DNA of 64,000 bases from Corella eumyota (Eukaryota; Chordata; Ascidiacea; Phlebobranchia; Corellidae). The notes beneath the pieces are model-generated. The model ran no database searches. It was not told the DNA's origin and worked only from the letters and a program-made list of their open reading frames with translations. Shown piece after piece: positions 54,725 through 64,000 of the stretch (its first letter is position 1; each line of letters starts with the position of its first letter). The translations under genes and the position numbers were made by a program. The stretch is from the NCBI GenBank assembly GCA_963082875.1, contig OY720100.1, positions 3,782,001-3,846,000 on the forward strand. The letters run 5' to 3'.

Positions 54725-56022
54725 TACATCCAAGTTTTTACGTAATTTTATACAGCCTCCTACCTAAATAAATCTGTTAAAAATAACAATATTTTATCTA
54801 CTTTATAAAAAACTGACCAAATCATTTAAAAAAAAAAAAATTAAAAAATTGGCTTAAAATATCTTTTTAATATCAGTGGTAACTTGCTAGCCGTTAAAAC
54901 GAGTTACGTAACATCTAAGAGTAATTTTAAATGTTTCTGCAGTGATGGTTTTCCTGCAAGAGCAAACAAGAAACGCACCTAAAAAAAGGGTCTCGATTAA
55001 TTATTACCCGATTTAGCATAAACAGTTTAATCATTCTATTTACCCCGCGTAAATTAGAGACGGATTTGCAAAGACTGAATAAACAAAATCTACAAACACA
55101 CTTCTTCTTTAAATAGTTACTTAAAAATGTTCAACAGTTAACACATCATTTTAAATATAGATTATATTACCTTTTGCGGTTAAAGCCCTGCACTTTGTCC
55201 CGGCGTTAGAATTATGATATTTATTTATTAACCGCGAATTTTATTAGATGTTTGTTAAAGTAACATTTGTTTTATATAAAAACATAACATGCTGGTCTCT
55301 AACCTTTTACTTAAAACTTGATTTACGATAAACTCTATAAAACCAAATGTCGTTAAAAATAAGCTAGAACTTAAATAATAAGGTAGTGGTATATTTTACA
55401 AGATAAAGTATAACTAATTCGCGGTTGTGCAAACAAGTGTTTTTACACAGTCGTTTAACATCTAACCTATAAAACCCTTACGTAATTTTAGGTTTGTTTT
55501 AAAAAAGTTTAATCTCGTGACGTCATACGAAATAGCCTAAAGTGAGTTGTCATAAATAAATAGAAAAATGTATTTGTTTTCTGCAGGTTGTAATAAAAAT
55601 TCTAAGCTTTGTGTACGCGAGTTACTTACTACCTTTGCAAAGTAAAATATACCTCAATGCACTAAACGCAATTATAGTTTCTGTTAATAAATTTTTAACT
55701 ATTAAAATATAAATGTTCTTAATTTTTTCGCGCAAAACACAAACATTTTTTTTTTAAATCGTAACTCTACTTTATTTTAATTAAAAAAAAATAATTAAGC
55801 TAATTACTATTAACAGCAATTGCTTTGCAAAGTAGCTATTTTTAAATATTTAAAGAAAGTTACAAATGTACAACTAGTATTTTATTTATTTATTTTTTTT
55901 GGGGGGGGAGGGGTCCAACGTATCGGAAATAAATAAAAGAGAATAAAATTCGAAAAAATATTTCCTAAAATTAAAATATACCTAATTTTTTAACAACACA
56001 AAAAATTGAAATGTCTGACGTT
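54725..56022. promoter_or_regulatory. Upstream region of the GH31 gene and GFM1 3' region
   Basis: 1.3 kb between minus-strand genes. It should contain the promoter (or trans-splice acceptor) of the alpha-glucosidase gene and the GFM1 3' end. It is AT-rich with long t and a runs and a ggggggggagggg run near 55901. No gene or clear motif is seen. Confidence 0.45.
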
Positions 56023-59000
56023 TTAACGTCGTCCTTGTTTTTGATTCACTTTTGTTGTATTAGAACTCTCATGTTGAGCAATTAATTGATCCTCAACGTC
56101 GCTACGACAACATTGGTATCTTGTAAATTCCATCGTATATTCACCCTTACCCTATAAGAAATAATGAAGTGTAATATAGGGTGTAACTATGTACAGCATT
56201 AAGTGGCTGCAACTTTTTTTTATTTAACTCTAACGTCCTTTACTTAAACCTTTATTTATCCTCAATGTGAGAAGGTCGACTTCACGACCTAAACATAGAG
56301 TAACATCAGTTACCCCGCGTTGCCTTTGACAATTTGAAATATCAATGAATTTAGTTGGTCGATGATTAAACTGCTGATTAAGTATTGGCTTAGCAGTAGT
56401 TCATGCCGTTTACAGTGCCTTAATCTAGGGCGCTACAGCATGAAAGCAGTGAGGATCAAACCAAAGGCCTTACTTAGGGTAGCCAAGTGTTCCGACCACT
56501 ACATCACGCTACAATTCGACAATGGCAATACCTTCGTAATTTAACATATTGTACGACTATTAAATTTTAACCCACTAGCTTTTTTATTAAATTTTAATCC
56601 ATCGTTTTTTTTTATTTACCCACAAAGTCGGCTTTTAGTTTTTAAAAAACAATATTTTTTAACGAACCCGAAATTTCCCTAATTTTATTATTACATAACT
56701 AAACGCAAATCGCGTGCCTTGGCGATGTAATAAATTAACCTCTTAACAAATATTATTTACCTCGGTAATTGAACGAAGGTCACCGACAAAACCGAACATG
56801 TCGTTCAATGAAACCTCACAGACGAAACTGGAATAAATATTTTCGCTCCCGTGGTCTTGTTCAAGTACGTTTGCGTGCTTTTTGTTGAGTATACCGAGAA
56901 CTGTGTTGTGAAAGGGACCCGGACACGTGACCTCGACTTTCATGATCGGCTCGAGAATGGAAGGCGTGGCGGCGGTGATCGCTAGATGATGCAAAAGAGC
57001 TGTGATTAGAATTTTAAAACTTATATGGTGTGGCGACAGTCCGGTAGTATGGTTAAGCGGTCATGGCGGCGGATTACGAGTCGAAAGGTTTCGGGTTCGA
57101 GCCGCACCAATGCCACGCTATTTGCCCTTGAGCCCGGCGTTTACAGATAGCTCAAACACGTTTCCAACCGCACACCCCTTTCCAATAAAAATATTGAAAA
57201 CCAATTATCTTAAGGGGATATAAAAAATGGTGTGGCGAGGTGGTATACTGGTGATGGCATCAAATTGTAAGCTTAAGGTTTCGGGTTGGAGCCGCACTAA
57301 TGACAAACTATTCGCTCATGGGCCTGGCGAATAGTTTAAACACATTACAAGATCACATATCTTCCTCCCTTAGAAAAAGTTTATAAAAACCTACAGCTTA
57401 AATGTGTTATAAACAAATATATGTTTGTATATACCTTGTAATGCTGCACCTTGGGCACATAAACGAAACGCGATCTCGGAAGAATCTACTGCATGACTTG
57501 CCCCATCTAAAACAACAAACTTTATCCCCGACAATTTGGCTCCTATTTGGGGTCCCTTATCGCACATGTCATCCAAAAAACCCTTGAAAATTTAAAAATT
57601 TTAAAAAATGTTTTTTTTTAAGTTTAAAAATAAATTCAAAAACAATTTTTTTATACACTATATTTTTTATGTATATATCTTTATCCTCGATGTGGGAAAG
57701 TCGACTTCACGACTTGAACATAGAGTAACATCAGTTACTCCGACTCAGTCTCGAGTTGACTTCAGCAGTTTGAGATATTATATAGAATATAATTTTCCGG
57801 TAATTATACTGCTGATTAAGTGCTGGCTCAGCAGGAGTTCATACCGTTTATAGCACCTTATTCAAGGGCGCTATAAAGCATGAGAGCAGTGAAGATTGAA
57901 CCCACGACATCATAGTGGTGTAGCAAGTGATCTTACCACTACACCACGCTGCCAGTTATATAAAAGACAAAACATTTTAAAATGCAGTTCATCTATATAC
58001 ACAATCTATTGGATACCTTTTTAACTGAGTTCATGTATTGATTAGGAACGTTCGTTCCAACAGTTTTATTTTCAAAAACAAGTTCCATGTTTTGATCATC
58101 GGGCAGCGGCTTAAAAACACAAAATGTCAATTTTATTATGTGTGAAAATCAAAGTAAAAAATTACAGAAAATAAAAAAAATGGAGTTATTGGTTAATTAT
58201 TAATAAAGTCTCAAAAACAGTAATAACATTTGTATTCAAATAGCATTTACACGGCCTTATCTGACGTGTATGAATCATATAATAAATATTATGCGGTAAC
58301 ATAAAAAAATAAAAATTATGTTGTAAAAATTTTAATTTTTTGAAGTTGTAAAAAATTCTAATTTTTTTGCATTAAAAAATGATTCGTGTGGCAATGGTGC
58401 GGCTCTATCATAATCTTAACAAAGAATAAGATGGTTATAAGTTAACACATTAATGCGTTTATTTAATAAAATGTTTAATGTATTGTTAGCGGCCACAATA
58501 TCAATAGCACAATAAATAATATATAGACGTAATGGGAAAAAATGTCAACGTCAATTTCATGGATTTAAACATGAAATTAAATTTTCACACACGGCATTAT
58601 ATTCAAAAATACCACGGTCATTAAACTTGAATTTACATCTCTATTTGTCGCAGTGTATTTATTTTAAAAATGCAATCGCGATGCTTAGCGTAAGGGTAAA
58701 TACCAACCATTTATAATAAAATTATAGAAAATATTACGGTTTTTTATATTTCTTTATTCTCGATGTGGGAATCAAATGTGCGACTTAAACATAGAGTAAC
58801 ATCAGTTACTCTGACCCAGTCTCGAGTTGCCTGTGGCAGTTTGGGATATTATAGATTATAATTGCCCGATAATTATGATGCTGATTAAGTGCTGGACCAG
58901 CAGGAGTTTATACGGTTTTATGCTGTAGCGCTTTACTCAAGAGCGCTACAGCACGAGATCACTGGGAATCAAACCCAGGACGAATGTTCTGACCACCACA

Positions 59001-59451
59001 CAACGCTGCCAATTTATATACAACTAGCAATGAAAAATTGATGCACAATTTGCACTAGAAAATATAAACAAAAATTGGAGCTGGAATCTAAAAATCTGGT
59101 AGCGTGGTGTAGTAGTCAAAACACTTGCTACACTACATTAAGTCGTGGGTTCGATCCCCACTGCTCTCATGCTTAAGCAAGGAGCTAAATACGGTATAGA
59201 CATGCTAAGCCAGCACTTATTTAGCAGCTTAATTATCGGGCAATTATAATCTATAAAATCTCAAACTGCCAAAGACAACTCGAGACTGGGTCAGGGTAAT
59301 TGATGTTACTCTATGTTTAGGTCGTGAAGTTGACTTTCCCATCGAGGGTAACGACAAAAACAAAAAAAGTTAAAATTTCACCTCTGCATAACCGACCAAT
59401 CTCCCGTATTGACCAGCCCCACCAGATTGACGTTTATGAGTATAATCAAAC
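56023..59451 (-). CDS. GFM1: GFM1, mitochondrial elongation factor G1, C-terminal exons only
   Basis: EF-G1 drives ribosome translocation in mitochondria. Five exons are seen: 59382..59451 ([20 protein letters not shown]), 58017..58109 ([18 protein letters not shown]), 57435..57582 ([19 protein letters not shown]), 56761..56999 ([34 protein letters not shown]) and 56023..56151 ([15 protein letters not shown], stop). They cover domains IV and V, about 225 residues. The end [12 protein letters not shown] separates EF-G1 from EF-G2. The first roughly 520 residues (GTPase, domains II-III) would lie to the right, yet I find none of their motifs up to 64000, where two genes on the other strand sit. 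Either a very long intron contains those genes, or this is a partial copy. The start coordinate given is an internal exon border. Confidence 0.88.
56252..56512 (-). repeat. tRNA-derived SINE, family A, diverged
   Basis: Reverse copy in a GFM1 intron: tail tttatttatcctcaatgtga, head gaccactacatcacgct. Part of the body (the cagtctcgagtt segment) is missing. Confidence 0.82.
57025..57205 (+). repeat. tRNA-derived SINE, family B, first of a pair
   Basis: Contains ggcgacagtccggtagtatg, gttaagcggtcatggcggcg, the box gggttcgagccgcaccaatg and ttgagcccggcgtttacaga. The best-preserved family B head in the window. It starts a few tens of bases from a GFM1 exon. Confidence 0.84.
57225..57350 (+). repeat. 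tRNA-derived SINE, family B, second of a pair
   Basis: Same orientation as the copy just to the left: ggtgtggcgaggtggtatac, ggtttcgggttggagccgca, actattcgctcatgggcctg. More diverged than its partner. Confidence 0.72.
57668..57956 (-). repeat. tRNA-derived SINE, family A, full length
   Basis: Reverse copy in a GFM1 intron: tail tatatctttatcctcgatgt, head ccactacaccacgctgccag. Confidence 0.9.
58740..59012 (-). repeat. tRNA-derived SINE, family A
   Basis: Reverse copy: tail atttctttattctcgatgtg, head gaccaccacacaacgctgcc. Around 58918..58950 an imperfect palindrome (gctgtagcgc...gcgctacagc) is formed by an inverted repeat of the body. Confidence 0.85.
59097..59365 (+). repeat. tRNA-derived SINE, family A
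   Basis: Forward copy beside and opposite to the previous one: head ctggtagcgtggtgtagtag, box gtgggttcgatccccactg, tail cccatcgagggtaacgacaa. The B box here keeps the cannonical ttcgatcc form. Confidence 0.87.
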
Positions 59452-60362
59452 CTAAAAAAACATATTTAAAATTACTTATCTGCTGCATTAATAATTTAAA
59501 TCTAAAAACGTAACCGTTAATTAAACCAAAACAAAAGTAATTGAATTATCGAAAAATAAATCAAGTTTAGAATAAAATTCGAAATTAAATTTAAAAATAC
59601 TCAACAATTGCATTAAAAAAATATACCCTTAAATTGAACAAAAAAACAAATCAATTTTTTTTCTAGATATATTTTGTTACGACATATTTTGTAAAAGTGC
59701 AAATGATGAAGTAGTGTGTTAAAATGACATGACAAATTATAATACAATAAAACTGCGTATTCGTTAATATTTGTATGTGGTCAGCAGGCATATTTAATTT
59801 TACTGCGTTAACGCAATAAATACCATATGGCGATTTTGCGAGGACTTCCGCGCGTACTTTGATTCTATTGAAGAAATCCTTGCACGCTAGGCTATTTTAA
59901 TCCACTTTTCCACAGTCATTAATTTAAATAACACGGGGGTTAAAAGTGCGTCCAATCTTAATGACCGTGAGTTTTACAAGAAGTGCTTATTCGATATGCT
60001 GGCCCATGTGAAATCCAGATGAATAAATAATAAGCTGAGCGATATATAAGGGCATGATTGAAACTGGAATGCATATATCATCTTCAGCGTTAAGAAGTCG
60101 AACCAAGAATATATTTACTACATTGAGGATCTAAATTGCAAAGGTGTGTGGATACTATAAGTAAAAAGGTTGACAAGCAATAAAAAAAATCCGAGAAAAA
60201 ATTTAAAAAAATTATTTTTACAGTCTGTCAGAAGGCCATTGCAAAAAGTTTATAAATTTCAAGTAAATAAATTAGCCCTTTTAAAATATTTAAACAAATT
60301 TAGTATACGGGTGATTTTGTAAACAACGTTTTTTTTGCGAACAGATATTAAGAAAAAGAACG
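59452..60362. promoter_or_regulatory. Upstream region of the secreted cysteine-rich gene
   Basis: AT-rich up to about 59800, then a more mixed sequence to 60100. A TATA box, gatatataagg, lies at 60041..60051, which would place transcription start near 60075. A possible 5' non-coding intron runs from gtgtgtgg near 60144 to the acceptor gaacag near 60345, just before the start codon. No GFM1 exon is recognisable here. Confidence 0.5.
60043..60050 (+). promoter_or_regulatory. TATA box of the secreted cysteine-rich gene
   Basis: The sequence tatataag sits 313 bp before the start codon of the small secreted protein gene, in a locally GC-balanced stretch. The distance allows a short 5' leader with an intron. 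Motif match only. Confidence 0.5.
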
Positions 60363-61951
60363 ATGAATTTTCAAAGCGTTCCAGTGGTTTTAATAATTGC
60401 AAGCTTGGCGATAATTGCACATGGTAGGAGTCTGCAAACTAACGAACTTCCAGAAGGCCAAGGTAAGTTAATTATACAAATTTTTGTACGAGTTTTATCC
60501 AAAAACATTTTTTAAAGAAGCACATAAATTAAAAAAAAAATTAAAAATTATAATAATTAAATTTTTTTTAATTTTTTAAAATTTCTTGTTTTTTAAATAC
60601 TTTTATTTGTCTATAGTTTGTTCTAAGAGAGTGATAAAAGCGATGACGTACTTACTTGTATCGGATTACAACCGAATTACAATCTCAAACAAGTTTCTTT
60701 ACATTAAAGAAATGGGCGAGCCAGAAGTCACATGCCAGGTAAAATAAACATCAAATATTTATTGAATTTAATTTTAAAGTTTTACGGAAAAAAAATTTAA
60801 ACCAAAAAATGGGCAATAGTTGTAAATTAGGTGTTAATGACATTATAAAAACAAACAAAAAACTGGAAATATTTTTTGGGCATTTTTAATAATTCATTCT
60901 TTATTTATAATAAACAAATAAAAATAACCTTTAACATAATTTCTCTGGCATATCACCTAATTCCTTTGAAATTTATAATAAACAGCATTACCCACTTTAT
61001 AAATTTAAAGTTTATAAATAAATAAAAACATTTTTTTTTTAAATTTTAACATAGTTGCCCCCCAAAAAAACTTTATTGTAAATCATTTTTTAAATGAAAA
61101 AAAATAACAAGAATGATTTTATTTTGATAGTTGGGGGATGTAAGTTTATGCACAATAAGTTTACAACTTATACCATCGCGTTGTGCAAGGACAACAAAAT
61201 CGCCATTCGGATATTGCAAACCGCTCTACATGGAAAGCCAGGTAAACTTTAACATTTAAAAAGCTATGACGTGTTTTTTAGTCTCGGACATGTAAATTAC
61301 AGGCCTTGCGAGACTAGATTGTAATTTAAATATGTTGTTGATGACAGTTTAAAAAGACGTTATTAATAACTATGTACAAATTATATGGACAATTTGTCAA
61401 GCTGTGAAGAAATAAGCCTTTAACGGTATTTTTGGAAGGTTAATATTTTTTTTTTTTTGGTTTTTCGCACATTGATAAAAGTAAATAATAAATACGATAT
61501 ACTATTAATATTACAACAATGCGACGGGAAAAATGACAAAATCAATTTAATGATTTAAAACATGCCAAAAGTATTAATGTTTACATAAAGATTTTAAGTA
61601 TGTTATGGCATGGTCACCAAACCCAAATATTAATACTTATTTTGTATTACTTACACTCATCATACTTAAACCCACTTTAAAAACATTCAGAACACTAAAG
61701 ACTGTACTGGACTTGTGGATTTCGCTACCGCAACTATTAGGGTTCCGCTACAATGCCGACCTCTCCGCAGACAGACAAACTTTGAGGTCGTTGAAGGAAT
61801 TGACGATGACGCGAAATTTTTTCCGTCGCTCGACGGCGACTCGGAAACTGGTATCGAGGACTTGTACGTGGACTCTGCTAGGCCTTTAGACGCAGCAGTG
61901 GCCAAAAAGAAATGGGACGGGTCCCAAGACGGTAACCCACACCCGTGGTAG
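60363..61951 (+). CDS. Small secreted cysteine-rich protein, weakly IL-17-like
   Basis: I do not firmly recognise this gene. Exons 60363..60462, 60617..60738, 61112 or 61131..61241 and 61701..61951. Exon 1 encodes a signal peptide (MNFQSVPVVLIIASLAIIAH, then GRSLQ). The mature part has VCSKR, EVTCQ, GGCKFMHNKFTTYTIALCKD, KPDCTGLVDF, TIRVPLQCRPLRR and then an acidic tail (VEGIDDDAKFFPSLDGDSE) ending GNPHPW. The order C-x(n)-GC-...-DC-...-RVP-x-x-C resembles the cystine-knot core of IL-17 cytokines, but the usual C-x-C pair is only a single C. Exon 3 continues the frame only with the weaker acceptor at 61110..61111 (start 61112), which gives 200 residues in total; the stronger-looking acceptor at 61129..61130 shifts the frame into a product lacking these cysteines. 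A poly(A) signal aataaa is at 62152. Confidence 0.6.
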
Positions 61952-62749
61952 AAAAAAAGGGATTTTGAAAAATTAACAACTCTGGATAATGTCGATAAAC
62001 AACCTAACTCTATTATGTGTGTATTTTTTCTAGTAATTTGCGCGTGTTTTTTGTATTCTAGCTTTTCTACGCGCAATACAGTTTTGTCTTGAACTCCTAA
62101 CGTTTTCAAATTTCGTTAGGTCAATAATAATAATAATATTTAAATATAAAAAATAAATGGTCTTGTACGTACAGATTATATGTGGGCGTATGTACTACAC
62201 GATACTTAATGTTAAGTTTAAGGAACGCCAGATCAGTCGCCCGTGTTAAAGTTTAAAACATGACGTAGACACACATGTAAACTACATGACTCACTGGTTG
62301 TGTAAGTGAATAATTTCTTCGCGATTTAGACAGAGATTTTTATAACCGACTTGTGTATTCGGAAGGGCGAGTCAACTGTTTTGTAATAAAGATAACTTTA
62401 TTAAACCAATATTTTGTTTCGAATATTATAACAGTCGAAGAAAATTCATTTTTAGGCAGGTAAAATTGTAAAAAACAGTGTTTGAGAGCTAGAAAAGTGT
62501 ATGATTTAAAAATCACAGGTTCAATGGGCAAATAAACACTAAAAAACCTTATTCCAGGAAAAAAAATCTACGTCAGCAAGTCATTCAAGCGAACATTCAT
62601 CTCAACACTATCAGATTTAACCTAGTTTGCTATTTTTCCAGAAAATTCGAAAAACAAGTTTTTCAATCTTCTACTAATATCGTTCAGCAAAATTTTTAAA
62701 TTTTCTTTTTTAACAGCGTTTTAATATTGTGTTTAAAAAAAGAGTAATA
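61952..62749. other. Gap between the two secreted-protein genes
   Basis: 800 bp holding the 3' region of the first gene and the upstream region of the second. I see no clear TATA box. An acceptor-like tttttaacag at about 62707..62716 suggests a 5' non-coding intron or trans-splice site shortly before the start codon at 62750. Confidence 0.45.
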
Positions 62750-64000
62750 ATGAAGTTAGTTGCTTTATTGCTAGTCGTGGTTATTATTCAACATGTAGCA
62801 ATGGGAATTGTATTTAACTTTAAAAAACACAAGTAAGTGATAACAAATATGTTAAATATTTATTGTTTTTTGAATTTAATTGTAAAGAATTTTGTTAAAT
62901 TGTTAAAATAAACTATTAGTTTTTTAAAAATAATCTTGGCTTTGCTGGTAAAGAAAGCACTAAACTTAGTAATTTTTGTAAACAAAGTTATTTTTAAACG
63001 AAGTGTTTTCAACTAAACTTTAACAAAGCAGGTAAATCTAAAAATGGGGCATTTTAAGAAAAAGGCAAACACTTTATATGAGATATTAATACCAATAAAA
63101 AACGCTATCCCACAATTATTTCATTAATATTGGACTTTAACAAAATTTTTATTTTTTTTTGAAAATTCGAACAGAAGCTTATACAATTTAGTTAAACGGT
63201 TGAATTTTAATATGTCCTTTCTCTTTTATAGGCAACCCACAAGACTAAGAACACAATACCAAACACCAAAATACACCTACAGGAGAAACCCTACAGTGCA
63301 AAGAAGATACGATGGAACTTATTACACAAACCTGTTCCGCAATTTTCCTATAGAATATTACCAAAGACGCATTTGGGGTCGTAGGCCGAGATATCATACT
63401 AGTTCATATCAGAGCAAATTCGACAGCAGCCCTTGGATAGTGCAGCCCTTTTCACACCATTCCAGGTAACAAAAAACGTTCACTTTGACCCGAAAAAAAT
63501 GTCTTTAATATTTTAAAGGCCATTTTAAATGTATGGGTATTAAAGGTGTCAGCTTGGAAAATATTTTTATACTGTTTTTTGTTTTATACCGGCAGCGTGG
63601 TGTAGTTGTAAGAGAACTTGCTAAACTACGTAACGTCGTGGGTTCAATCCCCACTGCTCTCATGCTGTAGTGCTCTTGAGTAAGGCGCTATAAACGGTAT
63701 GAACTCTTGCTGAGACAGCACCTAATTAGCAGCATAATTGTCGGGCAATTACAAGCTATACTATCCCAAACTGCCACAGGCAACTTGAGACTGGGTTGGG
63801 TAACTGTTGTTACTCTATGTTTAGGCCGCACATTCGACCTTCCCACATCGAAGATTAAGAAATAAACAAAAAAACAAAATTTGACCCAGTCTAGGATTTA
63901 AGTTATAATCCCAACTAAAACAACTGTTTAAAAATAGAAAATACACACCGCCAACACCTAAGCCAAAACCTGCAAAGCCCGCTATTACACGATTCAAGTT
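62750..64000 (+). CDS. Secreted Tyr/Arg-rich basic protein (3' end off window)
   Basis: I do not recognise this gene. Exon 1, 62750..62832, encodes MKLVALLLVVVIIQHVAMG, a signal peptide, then IVFNFKKH. Exon 2, 63232..63465, encodes a tyrosine- and arginine-rich stretch (YQTPKYTYRRNPTVQRRYDG, FPIEYYQRRIWGRRPRYH) with no cysteine. Exon 3 begins at 63938 after aaaatag and keeps the frame with a Lys-Pro-rich repeat (KYTPPTPKPKPAKPAITRF) to the window edge. Phases are 2 at both borders and fit exactly. The make-up resembles structural, adhesive or antimicrobial secreted proteins, but no family is visible. A SINE fills intron 2. The order and strand match the secreted gene just to the left. Confidence 0.6.
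63590..63872 (+). repeat. tRNA-derived SINE, family A, full length
   Basis: Head ccggcagcgtggtgtagttg, box gtgggttcaatccccactg, body gtagtgctcttgagtaaggc, tail cccacatcgaagattaagaa. Lies in intron 2 of the Tyr/Arg-rich secreted gene. Confidence 0.9.

Noticed and set aside
57025-57140. A possible true tRNA gene with a B box gggttcgagcc
   Set aside because: The same sequence recurs at several sites with a shared non-tRNA body and an A-rich tail, and I could not close a cloverleaf acceptor stem. It fits a tRNA-derived SINE.
61687-62109. A minus-strand frame of 140 codons opposite the secreted cysteine-rich gene
   Set aside because: It overlaps exon 4 antisense, crosses the 3' region and has no recognisable domain.

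Overview
The window looks like a stretch of tunicate nuclear genome, most likely a Ciona-type ascidian. It is AT-rich and gene-dense. Introns are short, with clear GT...AG ends. The encoded proteins are animal (chordate-like) orthologues, and two families of short tRNA-headed repeats are scattered through introns and intergenic DNA. The species call is inference. I see no prokaryotic operons, CRISPR array, rRNA gene or endogenous retroviral element.

Layout, left to right. SHQ1 (minus, 3' end off the window) and PARL (minus) are followed by PIN4 (plus, divergent from PARL). XXYLT1 and RARS1 lie in line on the minus strand, RARS1 with an intronless coding region. SMCO4 and a MAP-kinase phosphatase (DUSP1/4 type) are on the plus strand. 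EZH2 is on the minus strand with 15 coding exons over about 9.8 kb; its last exon lies beyond a repeat-bearing intron. A TMED6-like p24 cargo receptor (minus) follows. Then comes a roughly 23-kb, 57-exon minus-strand gene for a type II membrane alpha-glucosidase of the maltase-glucoamylase/sucrase-isomaltase family. It carries three complete trefoil-plus-GH31 units in one reading frame. The right end holds the C-terminal exons of mitochondrial elongation factor G1 (GFM1, minus) and two small plus-strand genes for secreted proteins: one cysteine-rich, with weak IL-17-like cysteine spacing, and one Tyr/Arg/Pro-rich that runs off the window.

The genes do not form one pathway. They cover snoRNP assembly (SHQ1), mitochondrial proteolysis and translation (PARL, GFM1), prolyl isomerisation (PIN4), Notch O-glycan extension (XXYLT1), tRNA charging (RARS1), MAPK signal termination (DUSP), Polycomb silencing (EZH2), ER-Golgi cargo traffic (TMED6) and starch/disaccharide digestion (the triple GH31 gene).

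The points most worth a second look are: the triple GH31 protein with intron positions that differ between its units; the unannotated-looking secreted gene pair beside a GFM1 lacking its GTPase half in this window; a short terminal-inverted-repeat element filled with its own minisatellite; and a tRNA-derived repeat that tends to occur as head-to-tail pairs. Exon borders were read by eye from frame continuity, splice sites and family alignment from memory. Most should be within a few bases, but none was checked against transcripts.
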